A DNA stretch of 64,000 nt from Takakia lepidozioides. Taxonomy: Eukaryota > Streptophyta > Takakiopsida > Takakiales > Takakiaceae. Under the pieces are notes generated by a model. That model saw nothing but the letters and a program-made list of their open reading frames with translations, did not search any database and was not told the DNA's origin. Position numbers and translations under genes: made by a program. Below are positions 47,350-57,760 of the stretch, one piece after another. The stretch is taken from assembly GCA_030704615.1 (NCBI GenBank), contig CM060734.1, positions 10,542,001 through 10,606,000 of the forward strand. The letters are read 5' to 3'. Each line of letters starts with the position of its first letter. Positions within the stretch are counted from its first letter, which is position 1.

Positions 47350-48284
47350 TGTCGAACGGCTTTTACTCACCCATCCCTTCGCTATCCGAGGTAGAAACTC
47401 CAAGATAGAAGAGTTGGATATTTCTAAGCACTCAGCCCGCTCAGTACAATCAGTCATGACCTACAGCTAGTGAATCATGGTTGTGCTTCCCATTTGTATT
47501 CTTTCTTGCCTTCATGCTATCAATTCACTTTATCTGATATTGAAGCATCAGATTGCTTCAGTATCTACTTAATTCCAATTAATCATGCATTCATTTCACA
47601 GCTTCACTCATGTCACTCTACACAGTGTGCTTGTATCGAATAAGTATCAGATTATGATTTATCAGGTATCAGGCCAATGCCATGGTGACTCTAATCTGCC
47701 ATACAGTTTCACTACAGCTTTGCATGTAACAAGCATCTATTGTTCATCTCTCCTCCTTCTCCGTGCTCTCGTTCTTCCTCTCCGCCTGATCTCCTCTCCT
47801 ACATGACCAAGAAGCGTTCCCCGTGAAGTGTCATCTTTCTGTTGCCGCTCCCTTTACCTGCCTGCAAGCTGTTCTAACCACCTAACTAATTAACCGTCAT
47901 CCCTGAAGTAACACGTTCCTTCTGCAGATGTCGTTCCCTCACAGTCGTTCCCTGCCAATGATAACTGTTCCCCATGTACTGTGACAGGCTGTGTCAAGCT
48001 GTGCCGAGCTGTGACTGGCTGTGTCGGCTGTGTCGGCTGTGCGAAGCTGTGGCTGGCTGTGACGGGCTGTGCCGGGCTGTGACGCGCTGTGTAAAGCTGT
48101 GTCGGGCTGTGTAATCCCCCTAAAGCCTGCTGCTGCCACCCCTAAGGCTCTTGTTGGTCTCAGTCTTGCCAAAAATTAAGGGTACCCCACAGAACCTGTA
48201 AAAGCGTCTAAGTCCCAAGCAGCCCTCTAACATTTACCCCTCCCCCTCTCAAAAAGCCGTGTCTTCACGGTTTACTGTTTGGGA
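47350..48284 (-). other. 3' non-coding region of ORF-X copy 2, LTR-like
   Basis: Matches 28250-29187. It carries a GCTGTG/CACAGCC array at 47985-48115 and ends with CGTTCGACA on the minus strand. No gene. Confidence 0.5.
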
Positions 48285-51101
48285 TTAGCAAACCTTTTTG
48301 AGCGAGCACCCTTCTGACGTGTGAGAGTCTCGTGAAGGACTCCGTGTGCGAGCCCGAATCTTGTCACTGGTTGATGGAGATGATTGAGCACTACCTGGAA
48401 ATGTCAAACCCTCCTTTAGCTGATAACGAGGTAACCTCTCAGGCATAGGAGATCCCCGTCGTTTCTTCTCTGCCATCTGAATTGCATAGTCCTCTGCCAT
48501 GTCAAAAGAGTCCGCTGAAGAAACAGTAGTATCAGAATCCTCGTCGCCCCTCAGGTGTTTTAACGGCCGAACTTTAAGTGGAATCTTGTGTGGCATACAA
48601 TGTTGTCCAACCATATCTGGAAGTTTAAATTGCACAACTTGTTGTAAGCGCTGGCACGCAAAATTAGTGAACGTCCTGAACTCCTTATCTGTATAGGTAA
48701 GAGGTGTGCCAATGACTTGGGAACAGTGCAAGTATTTCCATGCCTCATGTCCCTTAAAGAAAATATCGTCAGGGCCGAATTTCTGTGTTGTCAAATGGTT
48801 CCAAGCCGAATGAAACCATGAACGAAGTTGGGAATCCTTCTGCATCATAACTTTTGCATCATATAGGTACATATGAGGTGGCACTAAAGGTAAGACCCAA
48901 TGATCCCCACTGGAATAACTCAGAAATTGCGATTGCATCTTCTGCTGCTCAATGTGATAACGTGCTAGAAAACAAGCAGCATAGTATAATCCACAGCCCA
49001 TGACAATACTTGATACCTCCTTGGTTTTGGTATAAATGTACCCATGTACAACTTGGAAGGCAATTAATTCCTTCAACATGGTACCTGCTTCAGACCAGTA
49101 CCTCGCAAAGTGATGATCCTCAATGGGTCGATTGTTCGGAAGAATCTTAGTTCTAGTCGCCACTGGCAGCCAAATGCGCATGATCTAGTAGTAATGAGCC
49201 AACGATTGTGGCGGACTAAATTCCTTCCAAGCCAAATCTAGCACAATGGGAATTTGGTTGAAGGGCATAATCATAGCCCGAGTGTACTCTCGTGCAACAA
49301 GAGTCTTAGGTGGGTTAAAAGCAGCATCCCCCCATACCTCAGGATGTGGTGTGGCTGTAGTAACAACAGGGTCAGCTACCTGCACAGTCACTTGTTGTGG
49401 TATTGGTACCACTGGCCCTTCTACCACTGGCATCTCCTGCACCCCTTGCGTAGAAGACAGAGTTCTAGCCTGTAAATAAGTAGCCATCAGCTGCTCCTCA
49501 GGTACAAAGACTCTCTTGTCAATATTTGAACTCAGGTCATCCACCTGAGTCTGCAGGCCTTCTACATCCTCCTGTAACTCCGCTATTCTACTATAGACAT
49601 TGTCTATAGTAGTTGTGGCAATGTTCTGCACCTGCAGTCTGAGCTCATTCATCTCGCCCTGGGTGAGCTTCCGTGGTGCTTTGCCTTCCACCGGCCCTTG
49701 TGCTAACCAGACCTGCATAAGATGGTTATCCACCAAGTCGTGTGTGGCACCCCTGAGAGTCTGCTCCTCGGTGAGCCTGTACACATCTAACTGCTGCTGT
49801 AAAGCCTCCATGCGCTTCGCATGAGGTTCAACGAAACTCGCATAGGCAGCAGCCAGATTATTGGCTTCCTTCCAAGCCTTGTTGGCCACAGAGAGTTCAT
49901 TTCTATTGACCATGACTGTTTGTTGCAACTCCAGGATGTACCTCTCTTGGTCAGCCTCAACCTGTCTGTATTGCTTGAAAGTATTCTCATTGCGACAGAT
50001 TGTATTCTTCATATCAACAATGAGTTTCGTCTGCTCGATTATCTCTGCCTCTGCCTTCATACATCTCTCCCCTTGTCTGTTAACTTCTAATGCAGTTTGC
50101 TCAAGAGTAGTTGTGAGTGTAGCACATTGTATGGTCATCCTCTCATGTACTGCCTGCAACTCCGTATGTAGTGCATTCACTTCTTGCAACTTGCCCTCCT
50201 GCTTCACCTGCATTTGGTATAACTGTTGTTTATGTGCTTCATGCAACTGGTCTTGCTCGAGGCCGGCTTCAATCAGGTGTCTCTTGGCCAACTGCAAAGC
50301 AGCCTTTGTGTCCTCTAACTCTTGTTGTAACTTGAGATTGACCTCCTCATCTACCTTGTTAGCACACTCAGTGGCAAGTCGAGCCTCAAACTCCTTCATG
50401 AGTTCCTCCTTCAAAGCTGCCAATTGGGTAGATGGAACATGGGATTTCACATAAGTGCCCAACAAATTAAGTGTTCTGCTTATGGAACTCATAAGCATGG
50501 CCTGCTGAGGGTCATCATGATGAGCTTGCTGCTGTTCTTCCTGATCCTCGACAGTGTGATGCCTCACCAACCATTCAGGCCATTGCCCCACCAGATTTTC
50601 TTCCTGAACCACCTCATCCGCCACAGATGCTGCAGTGTCTTGATATTCTACCCCTGGTACCTCCGTCACAGGTGTGGGTATCACATGCATAGCAGGGTTT
50701 TCCCTGTACAACCGCTGCACCTCTGGAATCACTGATTCCCTTACCAAACCAGAGTTTTCATAGAGAAGGTCACCCTTCTCAATTTCAGCCACGACCTGCT
50801 CTGTAGTGGGAATGTCCAACCTTTCTCCTTCCAGAGCAATTGGGGGTGATGTCACAGCATGTGCAAACTGTGGAACCTCTAAAACAACTGAGTCAATTGG
50901 TTGTGGTGGCTGTGGTATTGAAGTGACTTCATCTTCCCTTTCCGAAGGCTGTGCTTCCAATAATAACAGCTCTGTGTGCGGCTGTGCCCCATCTTGCACA
51001 AGAGCTTGGGAAACATTATCGTGCAGTTTCCGTGAAGCCAGTGGATCCGCCACTACAGTCATACCCCGCCTCTGTCTCTTTAGACTGGTGTTGCCCTGCC
51101 A

Positions 51102-51110
51102 GTCCACCCT
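51102..51110. repeat. MULE-B2 target site duplication, left copy
   Basis: GTCCACCCT, repeated exactly at 54252-54260; the uninterrupted ORF-X copy 1 has a single related site near 8600. Confidence 0.92.
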
Positions 51111-51331
51111 GGGGGCTGCTATTTCATGAGCGGCATGAGCATGAGCGGGAAAAAAAAAACATGAGTAGACCATTGTGTGTCCACGGAAAATGGGGTTAGG
51201 AGGCACGAAAATAGGGTCATGTGAAGTTGGAATGTGGCACCAGTGGACTTGAAATGCAACATTTTATTGCAAATTTTGTGGCAAGCCACGTCTATACAAG
51301 TGTGTTCTAACTGTCATAGCCGGAATGGGCA

Positions 51332-51771
51332 CTACTCTCCTACACCCTCCGAGGAACTTGCCCCACCTTCTTCCTCATCCCCCTCATCCCCCTCATCCTC
51401 CGAGCTCTGTGATGCATCAGTTCCACTATGCCTCTCAAAAATCCCGTCCTCTTGGGGGACTGTCCACCTCACCTCCTGGGAATCTTCTGCATCTTCTCCC
51501 CCACTTTCCTCAGCTGAACCCAAGACAAATCTACGAGCCTGACGGGCTCTAATAGCTGCTGCCTCCTCCCTCATCTTTATTTTCTTGAGGCTTGCCTCGT
51601 CTAAAATCTGCTGTACACGACTAGGTTCGGAACACCTCCTAATGGACACCGAAGCAAGCCGGGCAACATAAGTAGGAAGGATGTAGTTCCTTTCTGGACT
51701 AGGCACGAAATCCCCCCTGGCAAAAAAATGCACGTTCCTCCTGCCCATGAACTGCGCTGTAGACATCCCTC
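51332..51771 (-). pseudogene. MULE-B2 last exon of a methyltransferase-like accessory gene
   Basis: Minus-strand open frame after an acceptor (GTACTGTAG) at 51772, entered at phase 1 exactly as exon 9 of the MULE-A accessory gene. It begins GMSTAQFMGRRNVHFFARGD, which lines up with GATDHACKAGGRSLFGMEGD of MULE-A: the motif I glycine turn and the following GR strand of beta-class methyltransferases. Then comes PTYVARLAS and an acidic Glu/Asp/Ser-rich tail ending at 51332. Its 3' end faces the left terminus, as in MULE-A. The upstream exons are deleted. Family assignment rests on this short match and the intron phase. Confidence 0.45.
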
Positions 51772-51990
51772 CTACAGTACTTAGCATCCTACAGTAAGAA
51801 CAAATCCACTTGAAGAATGTCAATACCAGCAGAAGCAGAAACGGTCTTTCAATGAAATAAAAGAGCGAGGGGAGGTGCCTCACAAAATCAGGAGGCAACT
51901 TACAATGCGACCACTCACTCGTAAACCATTTTCGGCACCATTTTCCTAGGTTGGGCCCGAAAATGGCTGAGTCCCAGAACTGACTGGGCG
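51772..51990. other. Residual intron and junction DNA in MULE-B2
   Basis: No gene. The sequence between the acceptor of the last exon and the repeat array reads as AT-balanced intron-like DNA with no recognisable domain. Confidence 0.35.
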
Positions 51991-52980
51991 CGGAACTAGA
52001 AAAATGGCGCCGAATTTCCGGTTGCGGTTCCAGCCACCCTAGGGACTTAGCCATTTTCGAGGCCCTGAACTGGAAAAATGGCGCCATTTTCCATTTCGGG
52101 GCTGAAAATGGCTAAGTCCCAGATCTGACTGGGCCCGGAACTGGAAAAATGGCGCCGAATTTCCGATTTTGCTGCCAACCACCCTAGGGACTTAGCCATT
52201 TTTGGGCCCGAACTGGAAAAATGGCGCCATTTTTCCAGTTCGGGCCCAAAAATGGCTAAGTCCCAGATCTGACAGGGCGCGGAACTGGAAAAATGGCGCT
52301 GAATTTCCAGTTGCGGTTCCAGCCACCCTAGGGACTTAGCCATTTTCAGGGCCTTGAACTAGAAAAATGGCGCCATTTTTCCATTTCGGGGCCGAAAATG
52401 GCTAAGTCTCAGATCTGACTGGGCCCGGAATTGGAAAAATGGCGCCGAATTTCCGATTTTGGTGCCAGTCAGATTTGGGACTTAGCCATTTTCGGGCCCG
52501 AACTGGAAAAATGGCGTTTTTTTTTTTTTTTTTTTTTTTTTCCGGCGCCATTTTTCCAGTTCGGGGCCGAAAATGGCTAAGTCCCAGATCTGATTGGGCC
52601 CGGAACTGGAAAAATGGCGCCGAATTTCCGATTTTGCTGCCAGCCACCCTAGGGACTTAGCCATTTTCGGCCCCGAATTGGAAAAATGGCGCCATTTTTC
52701 CAGTTCGGGGCCGAAAATGGCTAAGTCCCAGATCTGATAGGGCGCAGAACTGGAAAAATGGTGCCGAATTTCCAGTTGCGGTTCCAGCCACCCTAGGGAC
52801 TTAGCCATTTTCGGAGCCCTGAACTGGAAAAATGGCGCCATTTTTCCATTTCGGGGCTGAAAATGGCTAAGTCCCAGATCTGACTGGGCCCAGAACTGGA
52901 AAAATGGCGCCGAATTTCCGATTTTGGTGCCAGTAAGATCTGGGACTTAGCCATTTTCGGCCCCGAATTGGAAAAATGGC

Positions 52981-53039
<59 letters not shown>

Positions 53040-53125
53040 CCGGCGCCATTTTTCCAGTTCGGGGCCGAAAATGGCTAAGTACCAGATCTTACTGGCACCA
53101 AAATCGGAAATTCGGCGCCATTTTT
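51991..53125. repeat. Array of alternating direct and inverted AAAAATGGCGCC units with two long T runs
   Basis: About 1.1 kb made of a module of roughly 60-110 bp: AAAAATGGCGCCGAATTTCC, GATTTTGCTGCCAGCCACCC, then TAGGGACTTAGCCATTTTCG and GGGCCCGAACTGG, in both orientations. Head-to-head joints create AAAAATGGCGCCATTTTT palindromes. Runs of 25 T (52517-52541) and 58 T (52982-53039) interrupt two units at the same base. Similar single units lie in the MULE-B ends (43320-43570 and 53595-54020), so the array probably grew from the element's own subterminal DNA. Confidence 0.85.
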
Positions 53126-53214
53126 TCTGTCATGCAGGTAATTCGAAGAGCGGATGGATGGAAATCCGGCGTCGGATTTCCATCCTCCAGGTAAGTCGGC
53201 GCTGCAAATTTATG

Positions 53215-53403
53215 TCATACATGCCTTCCCGCAGACGTCGACGGTAATATCTTCTTTGAGTTCCCTCCTCGGGCGGCCTTGCGAGAGGGCCTTCGGGACA
53301 CGTCATTGCTTCGAAGAGGCCAACATTTGGAATGAGATGTTCATATCCGTCCAGTGAGACGAAGACTAAGGAGGAGTTTGTGCAGCTCGTTCACGCTCAA
53401 CGC
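53215..53403 (+). pseudogene. Transposase scraps in MULE-B2
   Basis: Three short matches to the MULE-B1 transposase in gene order on the plus strand: DVDGNIFFEFPPR (about 53235-53273), a piece equal to the 44880-45000 region (LREGLRDT and onward, to about 53368) and the last codons (GAGGAGTTTGTGCAGCTCGT). Two large internal deletions join them. This is what is expected of a deletion derivative. Confidence 0.75.
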
Positions 53404-53445
53404 ATCGGCGTTGAGCGTGAACGAGCTGCACAAACTCCTCCTTAG
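53366..53445. repeat. Perfect inverted repeat, 38-bp arms with 4-bp loop
   Basis: 53366-53403 and 53408-53445 are exact reverse complements around ATCG. The arm equals the 3' end of the transposase gene next to MULE-B's end, so one arm has been duplicated in inverse at the deletion joint. A strong cruciform or hairpin former. Confidence 0.9.
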
Positions 53446-54251
53446 GGATTCCAGAAATCATTGATGGGGCAAAGGGAATCCTCCATATGGATGTTTTCAA
53501 TTGCATTTTCATGTATCAGACTTTTTTTTGCAGTGTAATGAAATGCACCCCAAAACTCCTGGAATGAGGCAATATTCCATTCAAACTGAGATCCAACAAA
53601 AGCAGTTGTGGGGCCATTTCTGGAAAAAAGGCGCCGAATTTCTCTATTTTGGGCCGAAAACTGGCTAAGTCCCAACATGCACTGGTCTGGATATGTCTGG
53701 AAAAATGGCGCCGAATTTCCCTATTTTGGGCCGAAAACTGGCTAAGTCCGAACATGCACGGGAATGATGTCTGGAAAAATGGCGCCGAATTTCCAGTTAC
53801 ATGATCCAGAACTGCCCAACATCCGTGCGATCCCCGGCACACCATGTACCGAAATTCGGCGCCACATTTCCAAATTTTGGGCTTACACACCTGTCATGAG
53901 GGGACCGATAGCCGCGGAATTCGGCACCATTTTTCGCCAGAGAGACCTATTACCGCGAAATACGTCGCGGATTTTTCCGGTTATGGACCCTATTACCGCA
54001 AAATTCGGCGCCATTTTTGCACATGTCGCTGGGAATTGGCATGAGCGGAAGACGAAATATCATGAGCACAACTCTCAAAACTACAATTTTCCCTTCAAGG
54101 TGCCGAATAATATATTTGTTTTTTCTGACACATTGCATTAAATTAATGTTTTATAATGTTTTTTATTTTCGAAATTTGTACTTCTGCTCATGAAAACCGA
54201 TTGTCTTGCTACTCCGCTCATGCCGCTCATGCTCATGAAATAGCTAACCTC
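53446..54251. repeat. Right end of MULE-B2, shared with the left end of MULE-B1
   Basis: About 800 bp that match 43092-43870 in inverse orientation, with substitutions and small indels. It holds several AAAATGGCGCCGAATTT units and ends with ATGAGCGG/CATGAGC repeats close to the terminus. No gene. Confidence 0.8.
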
Positions 54252-54260
54252 GTCCACCCT
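54252..54260. repeat. MULE-B2 target site duplication, right copy
   Basis: GTCCACCCT, identical to 51102-51110. Confidence 0.92.
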
Positions 54261-54962
54261 CACTGTGTGAAGAGCCTTGCTCTTCAATTGCAGTGGTTTC
54301 TGCCTCAAACACTCCCATCTCCTTACGTTCCCGAGTATCAAGTATGCAAGAATCAAGAATTATTTGGGCAATGACTGGACAGGACACAATGATCGGAGAC
54401 TTAGCAGCAGTGCCCTGTAACCTCTTCATCTCGTCCACCAATCCATTGTACATTAACTCCGCCCAAGCGACATCCTCTCCCCTCAAAGCCTTCAGGATCT
54501 CCTCTGTGAATGACATGCTCAAATACTGTTGGTTCTGTTTCATGGCAAACAGAACGTTCAATATTTGGCCAACTTCCCTAAGCCCTGGGTACTCGGTTGT
54601 GGTACAAGCGTAACCTTGAGTTTTAAAGAAACTCCCTTCTTGGAACAAAATCCCTATCTGCAATCTTGCCCTATGCTCATCCACATCCACATGTCCTGAT
54701 GGCAAATCAAACAATTGCTACAGGTACTGGAGAGTAATTTCTATATCTACTCCCCTCACCTGAGTAACTCCTGTCCGAGGCTCAAAGTTCTGAAGAAATT
54801 GTATCATGAACTGCCGATGATGCAAGGACCAGTCCTTGCGTAACAGCCCCTCCAATCGCAACTCCCTTAGCAGCTGTACTGCCTGCGGTGCCGCAATTGT
54901 TTGCTTCTACAGTATCGTGGTGCTCTTCACCCTGATATCCTCCATTCCCCTCACTCTCTTGG

Positions 54963-56730
54963 AATTGCCACGTGGCACAATGGGGGAGGTCTTACAATCA
55001 TTAACCCGACTACAAGGAAATGAATTTTGAGCACGTGACATCATATCAGTCGTTTAATTTTGAATTGGTATAGTATTTAGGCTCATTTCCATGTCTATGC
55101 TAGTAGTGTAGCGTGCAACGTGTTTGCCCACGGAAAATGTACGTGTCACTATGTATTATGAGGTTGTCCAATCATGACTGTGACTAGAAACAAACATTTG
55201 GTTTGTACATGTGGCATCACACATGCAGTTTACATTAATCTATTTTATTAATTTGAAACTCATAACTTATCGACAGTTGTCAAGTAATTGCGAGTTTACA
55301 TTGTATTTTCGAATATGAAGGAGGCGATTATGGCTATTATTTGTGCGTTGTGTGATTTGGATAACGATGTAGTTGTGCAACGATGTATGCGCACGATAGT
55401 CGTCAAGCTATTTAAATATTAGTGTGAATATAGCTAAATAATACTTAACTAATTTGATGAATACAAAGCCCCCAATTGAATTTATGACTAATATTTGTGT
55501 GTTGTGTGGTTTGGACAACCATGTAGTTGTGTAGCAATATGTATGCACACAGCAAAACTTTAGACTAGTAGGTAAGGGAATATCAAAGGATATTCTCAGC
55601 TTAAGGGGGAAATCCTCATGGAGCATTTATGATGGCTAATGTGAGACCCTGGAGGAGACAGAGGCCTATCCTTGAAGAGCAAGGCACAAATAGAGACCTA
55701 TAATAAGACCTATGTTTTTGGTCAACAGTTGCTTGGGCCTGGTCACTACGACCTCTTCACTTGAACACAAAAGAGGATTGAACTTAAAGAATACTCCCTA
55801 GGAATTGGCAATTAGAGGATTTTAGAGGATTTTAGACTGGGTGGTTATGTTGCTCATACATTGTTCATGGAGGGACTGATTTACTTTCATGAGACTGGAC
55901 TGTGACATCTTGAGTCCATTAATCTGACGGTGCTGACTCTATAAAATTCCTTCACCAAATCCCTCCGCTGATTAATTTGAATGCAAACATGGAGAATAAT
56001 GCAGACTATACATACCCCTGTACCATGGATGGTGGTTGACATGGGGCTGTTTGTCGGGAGTCCCGGACTTGAGCTTCAGAGTACTCTTGGGGTTCGTGTA
56101 ATTAATCGTGTTGGACATTGGCATACCACTTGAGATCGGAAAGCAGTCTGGAGCATAGCAACTGCATAACAAATAGTGAAGAGAGCTCCATACAAGTGAT
56201 GCGAGATCTTTTTATCAGAAAGAGAGAAGGAGATAACCAAGGCTGGGGGAAAGGGGGGGGTGTGCTCCATGTAGATTAAAGGACGTTGAGGAGGCTGGGG
56301 ACGGAGGTGAAGTCGCCTCTGCTGCCTATGCCGGGGCACCGGGGTGATAAAGTTAGTCAATTTCTTGACCTCGTTTGCTGGGAACAGGGTATACGCTAGG
56401 GGCACATTTGAAGCTTCCGGGCTGGTGACCCTTCTGATTTGAGGCCCGATCATTCGGACCTCCCTGGTACCAAACACAGTAGTCTCCAAGCAAGCTGCAC
56501 CGTGATACGACAAAGTGGTGGCTACAACGATTCGCCAAAAGGGAAACATCCCGTGAAACTGCTTGTGGGTGGAGTCCTTCGAGTAACGCTCCAGCAAGAT
56601 CAAGGGGAGTTTAGAGGTGAGACCAATGGGGTAGCTGTGCGGGGGAGAACCACCTTGGTCGTTATTGAGCGATGACAGGGGCTGAGAGCCAGAACAGGTT
56701 AGCATCGTGAAATGCGCAGCTTCAATGAGT
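54963..56730. other. Unassigned AT-rich DNA with an imperfect direct repeat
   Basis: No reading frame with recognisable domains. An 80-bp unit at 55320-55400 (ATTTGTGCGTTGTGTGATTT, GATGTAGTTGTGCAACGATG) is repeated, diverged, at 55469-55555. A minus-strand frame continues through 56076-56730 without family motifs. Confidence 0.4.
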
Positions 56731-56897
56731 TCATGCACATTAGGACCCAACCTCTCCATTGTCTTCATTGTCTTCATTCTTTTGTACAAAATCTGACAAG
56801 TAGTATCTATCTCTTCTTGCCCTGTCAGGAAAGGGAGAGCTTCCCCTTTAGGCTCCTTTAAATGAATGTGCCTCACTGTAAAAAGAGTTGCATCCAA
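56731..56897 (-). pseudogene. Fragment of a DEAH-box splicing helicase (PRP22/DHX8-type)
   Basis: Minus-strand codons read [33 protein letters not shown] and LGPNVHELI. This is the well-known segment of PRP22/DHX8-like helicases around conserved motif IV (FLTGQEEID). Expected flanking motifs on both sides are missing, and the frame after HELI is unrelated. The short KTMKTME insertion also breaks the usual spacing. It looks like a captured or decayed exon, not a working gene. Confidence 0.75.
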
Positions 56898-57199
56898 ATA
56901 GTTTGTCGCAGGCTGTTTCGTGCCAAATTTCTTGACGGGGTAAGTTCGTCCATATATCGCTAAGATAGGGCAACGGGGTAAGTTGGGATTCCGCCCTACG
57001 AAGGTTGTATGACCTAGACAAGTCCGAGAGGTTCACATTAGTCAGGGCAGTACATCGGTTCATGAGCCATCCACTCTATTGGTTTGAGCCCCGAGACTAC
57101 TATAAGATGAAGTAGACCATAGTCTCATAGATATTAGATTTGTGGCCGTACAATTGTTCATTTGTAAAGACAAGAGTCAATTTTGATTGTGCATGTAAT

Positions 57200-57760
57200 A
57201 AATAAAGTCCCATTGTAAATACTACATTGCATATGCTCGACCCTTGTACCTGTCATCACAACAGGAATGGTTTGTGTACTGTCTCATTGTTTATATTTGT
57301 AATGTTCCAATGTTTCTAATAGGGTACTGAGAAAACGTTGTATGTTAATAAAAATTACAATAGGTCCGGAAGAGTTAGACAACAAACATTTCACATCTCA
57401 TTCAGATGTGCGACGCTACCATGAGAGGCATGTATCCATGAGTAATAGATGTACATGCAACCTCCGAACGTTCGATACTAGGTCTAGCGAGTGGTTTACT
57501 TGAACGTCCGGAGGTCGCATGTACACCTGTTACTTATGGATCCATGTCTTTCATGGTAGCGTCGCACATCTGAAATGAGATGTGAAACACTTGTTGTCTA
57601 ACTCTTATAGACCCATACCACGTTATCTCAGTACCCTACCAGAAACATTGGAACAGTGGAACATACAAATAGTGACACAGTACACAGGCCGATTTTGTTG
57701 AAATGACATCTGTGAGGCTCGAGCGTATGCAATTTATTATTTACATGGAAATAGCAAAAA
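57200..57760. repeat. Large foldback element 1 (arms about 275 bp)
   Basis: 57205-57478 and 57483-57760 are imperfect reverse complements meeting almost without a spacer. Matching blocks include TAACATTTCACATCTCATTC-like DNA at 57385 with GAGATGTGAAACACTTG at 57580, and TATGCTCGACC at 57233 with GGCTCGAGCGTATG at 57717. No coding capacity. It could be a MITE or foldback transposon, or a decayed inverted duplication. Confidence 0.8.

Larger units (their letters stand above)
51111..54251. mobile_element. MULE-B2: 3.1-kb internally deleted Mutator-like element
   Basis: The left end GGGGGCTGCTATTTCATGAG and the inverted right end GAGGTTAGCTATTTCATGAG form the terminal repeat. GTCCACCCT lies at 51102-51110 and 54252-54260, a perfect 9-bp duplication. 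Inside are a methyltransferase-like last exon (minus), an array of AAAAATGGCGCC repeats, scraps of transposase (plus) and the same right end as MULE-B1. It has lost most of both genes and so would depend on a transposase made elsewhere. Confidence 0.9.
47350..54962 (-). mobile_element. ORF-X retroelement copy 2, interrupted by MULE-B2
   Basis: The minus-strand copy of ORF-X and its 3' non-coding region. The left edge at 47350 (TTGTCGAACGG on the plus strand) equals the edge at 28250 in copy 1. The right edge near 54962 is where similarity to copy 1 stops, inside or just before the start codon, so the 5' part is missing. MULE-B2 lies within it with a 9-bp target duplication. Confidence 0.6.
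48285..54962 (-). pseudogene. ORF-X copy 2: long coiled-coil retroelement protein, split by MULE-B2
   Basis: Segments 54962-54252 (N-terminal domain) and 51110-48285 (linker, coiled coil, C-terminal domain) make one frame once MULE-B2 and one target copy are removed. It has a few stops: TAG in place of CAG near 54719 and between AHYY and IMRIW near 49183. The longest open part is 673 codons. The coiled coil spans about 50400-49500 and the C-terminal domain 49260-48600, with an Arg/Ser-rich tail. The full product would be near 1200 residues. No enzymatic motif is visible. A structural (gag-like or particle-associated) accessory role is a guess. Confidence 0.7.

Noticed and set aside
52860-53050. 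Open frames of poly-Lys or poly-Phe
   Set aside because: They are translations of the T runs in the satellite array, with no other coding signal.
43092-54251. MULE-B1 left end and MULE-B2 right end as the 800-bp terminal inverted repeats of a single 11.2-kb element
   Set aside because: MULE-B2 has its own left end at 51111 with a 9-bp target duplication. The 800-bp similarity is the same end of two separate elements.
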